Below are positions 61,957 through 64,000 of a stretch of DNA of 64,000 nt, piece by piece. The stretch is from Pseudonocardia sp. CNS-139. Its GTDB lineage: Bacteria; Actinomycetota; Actinomycetes; Mycobacteriales; Pseudonocardiaceae. The number at the start of each line of letters is the position of its first letter. Position 1 is the first letter of the stretch. The position numbers and the translations under genes were made by a program. The stretch spans positions 1-64,000 of the forward strand of contig MKJX01000176.1 in assembly GCA_001942415.1 (NCBI GenBank), written 5' to 3'. The notes below the pieces were generated by a model, which saw only the letters and a program-made list of their open reading frames with translations, did no database searches and had not been told where the DNA came from.

Positions 61957-62417
61957 ATGGCGCCCGAAGTCGGCACGGAGGCCCCTGACTTCACCCTGAA
62001 GGACCAGAACGGCCAGACGGTCACGCTGTCCTCCTTCCGGGGCGACCGCAACGTGCTGGTGGTCTTCTACCCGTTCGCGTTCTCCGGCACCTGCACGGGC
62101 GAGCTGTGCGCCGTCCGCGACGCATCGGCAGCTTCCAGAACGACGGCGTGCAGATCCTCGCCGTCTCGGTCGACCACCCGTTCGCGCTCAAGGCGTGGTC
62201 CGACGCGCAGGGCTACCAGTTCCCGCTGCTGTCGGACTTCTGGCCGCACGGCGACGTGGCGAAGACCTACGAGGTCTTCAACGCCGACCGCGGCATGGCT
62301 GTGCGCGGCACGTTCCTCGTCGACAAGGACGGCATCGTCCGCTTCACCGAGGTGAACCAGCCGGGCGAGGCGCGCGACCAGGACGCCTGGAAGAAGGCGC
62401 TCGCGACGGTCGCCTGA
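61957..62417 (+). CDS. ahpE: AhpE-type peroxiredoxin (one break)
   Basis: About 153 residues. The peroxidatic Cys is in YPFAFSGTCTGELCAVRD, preceded by the P-x-F/Y-S-x-T-C pattern; a one-base loss near 62125 leads to IGSFQNDGVQILAVSVDHPFALKAWSDAQGYQFPLLSDFW. 1-Cys AhpE reduces hydroperoxides (Rv2238c in M. tuberculosis, next to the DUF3052 gene, as here). ATG 61957 with GAGGAG upstream. Confidence 0.92.
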
Positions 62418-62424
62418 CCCGAGC

Positions 62425-62448
62425 ACCGGTCCGCCGCGGCGGACCGGT
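62425..62448 (+). terminator. Perfect 24-base palindrome after ahpE
   Basis: ACCGGTCCGCCG (62425-62436) is followed directly by its complement CGGCGGACCGGT (62437-62448), eight bases past the ahpE stop and four before tRNA-Val. It can fold as a hairpin terminator that insulates the tRNA. Confidence 0.7.
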
Positions 62449-62451
62449 TGC

Positions 62452-62523
62452 GGGCGCGTAGCTCAGCGGGAGAGCACTCGGCTTACACCCGAGCGGTCGC
62501 AGGTTCGAACCCTGCCGCGCCCA
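62452..62523 (+). tRNA. tRNA-Val(TAC)
   Basis: Acceptor arms GGGCGCG (62452-62458) and CGCGCCC (62516-62522) pair; D-arm GCTCAGCGGGAGAGC; anticodon loop CTTACAC gives TAC; T-arm GCAGGTTCGAACCCTGC. CCA is not encoded. An integrase gene starts 92 bases after its 3' end, so its 3' half is the likely attachment site. Confidence 0.97.
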
Positions 62524-62614
62524 CTACATCTGACCAGCCCGTTTCTGCCTCGTCGCTCTGGGACGCCCGTCGCATGACGCGAGTTGTGACGCAAGGTGCT
62601 CGTACGCTCGCGGC

Positions 62615-63900
62615 ATGACGAGGTCGCGGGCCGGACGTCGCCGCCAGCGGGGCACGATCGACGAGCTTCCGAGCGGCGCGCTGCGCGTGCGGGTGTACGC
62701 GGGAATGGACCCGCTGACGGGCAAGCGGCACGACCTCGTCGAGGTGATTCCGGCGGGCCCCGTGGCGGAGACCCTGGCGGAGGAGGCCCGGACCCGCCTG
62801 CTCAGCCAGGTCGATGAGCGGCGCAATCCGCGCACGAGGGCGACGCTCGACCAGCTGCTCGATCGTTACCTGGAAACGCTCGATGTCGGGCGGACGACGC
62901 TGCGCATGTACACGAGGTACCTGGAGAAGCACGTGCGGCCGTTCGTCGGCCGGCTGAAGGCCGGCGCCGTGGACGCCGAGGTGCTCGACTCGCTGTACGC
63001 CGAGCTGCGGCGTTGCCGGACGCATTGCCGAGACCGGCGCGGGATCGACCATCGGACGCCGCGGGAGCACGAGTGCGACGAGCGTTGCCGGCCTCATGAG
63101 TGCAGGCCGCTGTCGAGCACGACGATCCGGCACATCCACTTCGTGCTGCGCGGCGCGTACGAGAAGGGCGTGCGTTGGCGGTGGGTGGGGGTCAACCCGG
63201 TGCTGGAGGCGGTGCCGCCGGCGGCGAAGAAGCCGGAGCCCCGACCGCCGTCCCCGGAGGATGCCGCGCGGGTGGTCGAGGTCGCCTGGGCGGCTGATCC
63301 GGACTGGGGGACGTTCGTCTGGTTGACGATGACGACCGGGGCACGCCGCGGCGAGATGTGCGCGCTGCGGTGGTCGGACGTCGACCTCGCGGCGAGCGTC
63401 GTGACGTTCCGGCGGGGGATCGCCCAGGACGGGCGCGACCGGTTCGAGACCGACACGAAGACGCATCAGCAGCGCCGCGTCACACTCGATCCGGAGTCGG
63501 CCGCGCTGTTGCGCGAGCACCGCGAGCAGTGCGAGGCGCGGGCGGCGTCCGTCGGTCTTACGCTGGCGCGCGACGCGTTCGTGTTCTCCCTCGTGCCCGA
63601 CGCAGCGAGCATCTCGTGCCGGCGTCGGTGTCGCAGCGGTTCAGCCGTCTTGTGGAACGGCTGGGCATTGAAACGCATCTGCACGCGCTGCGGCACTACT
63701 CGGCCACCGAGCTCATCGCGGCCGGCGTCGACGTCCGGACGGTCGCAGGCCGCCTCGGCCACGGCGGCGGTGGCATCACCACCCTGCGGGTGTACGCCGC
63801 CTGGCTTGCCGAGGCCGACCAGCGCGCCGCCGGCGATCTCCTCGCCCGCATGCCGGCCCGGCCCCGAGCTCGGGTGTCGCGCGCGGATGCTGCATGGTGA
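62615..63900 (+). CDS. Tyrosine site-specific integrase (one break)
   Basis: About 428 residues. N-terminal arm-binding region (RRRQRGTIDELPSGALRVRVYAG), SAM-like core-binding domain (TLDQLLDRYLETLDVGRTTLRMYTRYLEKHVRPF) and a Cys/His-rich insert (CRTHCRDRRGIDHRTPREHECDERCRPHECRPL) seen in streptomycete-type integrases. Catalytic Arg is in TTGARRGEMCALRW; after a break near 63600, HALRHYSATEL and LGHGGGGITTLRVYA give His, Arg, His and the Tyr nucleophile. ATG 62615. The gene points away from the tRNA. Confidence 0.92.
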
Positions 63901-64000
63901 ACCCGCAGACACCGCGTGAGCACCTGGCCGTCGAACTGCGCGCGCGGATCGTCCGTGGTCAGGTGCCGGCCGGCGGATTCCTGCCGGGGATCAAGGAGCT
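63897..64000 (+). CDS. GntR-family regulator, N-terminal part (runs off window)
   Basis: GTG 63897 overlaps the integrase stop (GTGA). The visible residues, NPQTPREHLAVELRARIVRGQVPAGGFLPGIKEL, are the first helix and turn of a GntR winged helix (relatives: LRARIxxGxxPPGxxLPSxxEL). In pSAM2-like elements a GntR-type (KorSA) regulator controls transfer and replication. Confidence 0.7.
   Translation, partial: MNPQTPREHLAVELRARIVRGQVPAGGFLPGIKE

Larger units (their letters stand above)
62524..64000 (+). mobile_element. Left end of an element integrated at tRNA-Val (partial)
   Basis: Directly 3' of tRNA-Val lie an integrase and a GntR-type regulator, translationally coupled, as in actinomycete integrative elements. 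The gap 62524-62614 contains two direct copies of TGACGC (near 62575 and 62589), which could be arm-type integrase sites. The other end and its duplicated att core are outside the window, so limits are unknown. Confidence 0.7.

Overview
The window is chromosomal DNA from a very GC-rich actinomycete. Codons are strongly G/C-ended, GTG starts are common, and gene order matches actinobacterial core loci. One block (miaB, Rv2732c-like, DUF349, Rv2728c-like, miaA, dapF, hflX, lexA, an SOS-type LysM gene, nrdR) parallels Mycobacterium tuberculosis Rv2733c-Rv2718c. A second block (fabF, acpP, fabH, fabD, fasR-like, aceE, DUF3052, ahpE) parallels Rv2238c-Rv2245 and the Streptomyces fab operon. A Pseudonocardiales host is plausible, but that is inference.

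Layout. 1-4.7 kb holds accessory genes: an Asp-rich secreted protein, an ankyrin protein, a PLP dehydratase, a lipoprotein, a P450 and a truncated phosphoribosyltransferase. 4.8-7.2 kb is a visibly lower-GC island with a DUF4365-type gene coupled to one split gene, followed by an excisionase-like remnant. 7.2-12.9 kb has a methyltransferase, tRNA-Ser(CGA), an IclR regulator coupled to a MIP18/amidohydrolase pair, and a polar amino-acid ABC transporter. 12.9-19.5 kb has an HTH/NB-ARC/TPR regulator, tadA with its partner, a chimeric M20/membrane ORF, a DCC-like protein, and a DUF6065-like gene next to a Ser/Asn-repeat secreted protein. 19.6-29.7 kb has an S9 peptidase, gluABCD, a two-component system, membrane proteins and a TAXI receptor. 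29.7-46.1 kb is the conserved tRNA-modification, DNA-damage and ribonucleotide-reductase block, in which nrdJ carries an intein. 46.2-52.5 kb is metabolic and hypothetical genes. 52.5-62.4 kb is fatty-acid synthesis, pyruvate dehydrogenase and peroxiredoxin. At 62.45 kb a tRNA-Val(TAC) is followed by a tyrosine integrase and a GntR-type gene, the edge of an integrated element that runs off the window.

A technical point dominates interpretation. About thirty otherwise conserved genes are broken by one-base indels, mostly in G or C runs (miaA, aceE, fabD, nrdJ and S9 peptidase among them). Since many of these are essential, the breaks are most likely assembly errors. Such genes are annotated here as single features, with the break positions given. 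Two places look like larger losses: the phosphoribosyltransferase N-terminus (near 4.28 kb) and the M20/membrane-protein junction (near 17.51 kb).

The most promising unexplained items are the low-GC DUF4365 operon, the Ser/Asn-repeat protein with its DUF6065-like neighbour, the 25-codon ORF coupled by ATGA overlaps between gluC and gluD, the paired TTGG-N5-CCAA sites, and the 18-base repeat shared by the lexA and nrdR upstream regions.
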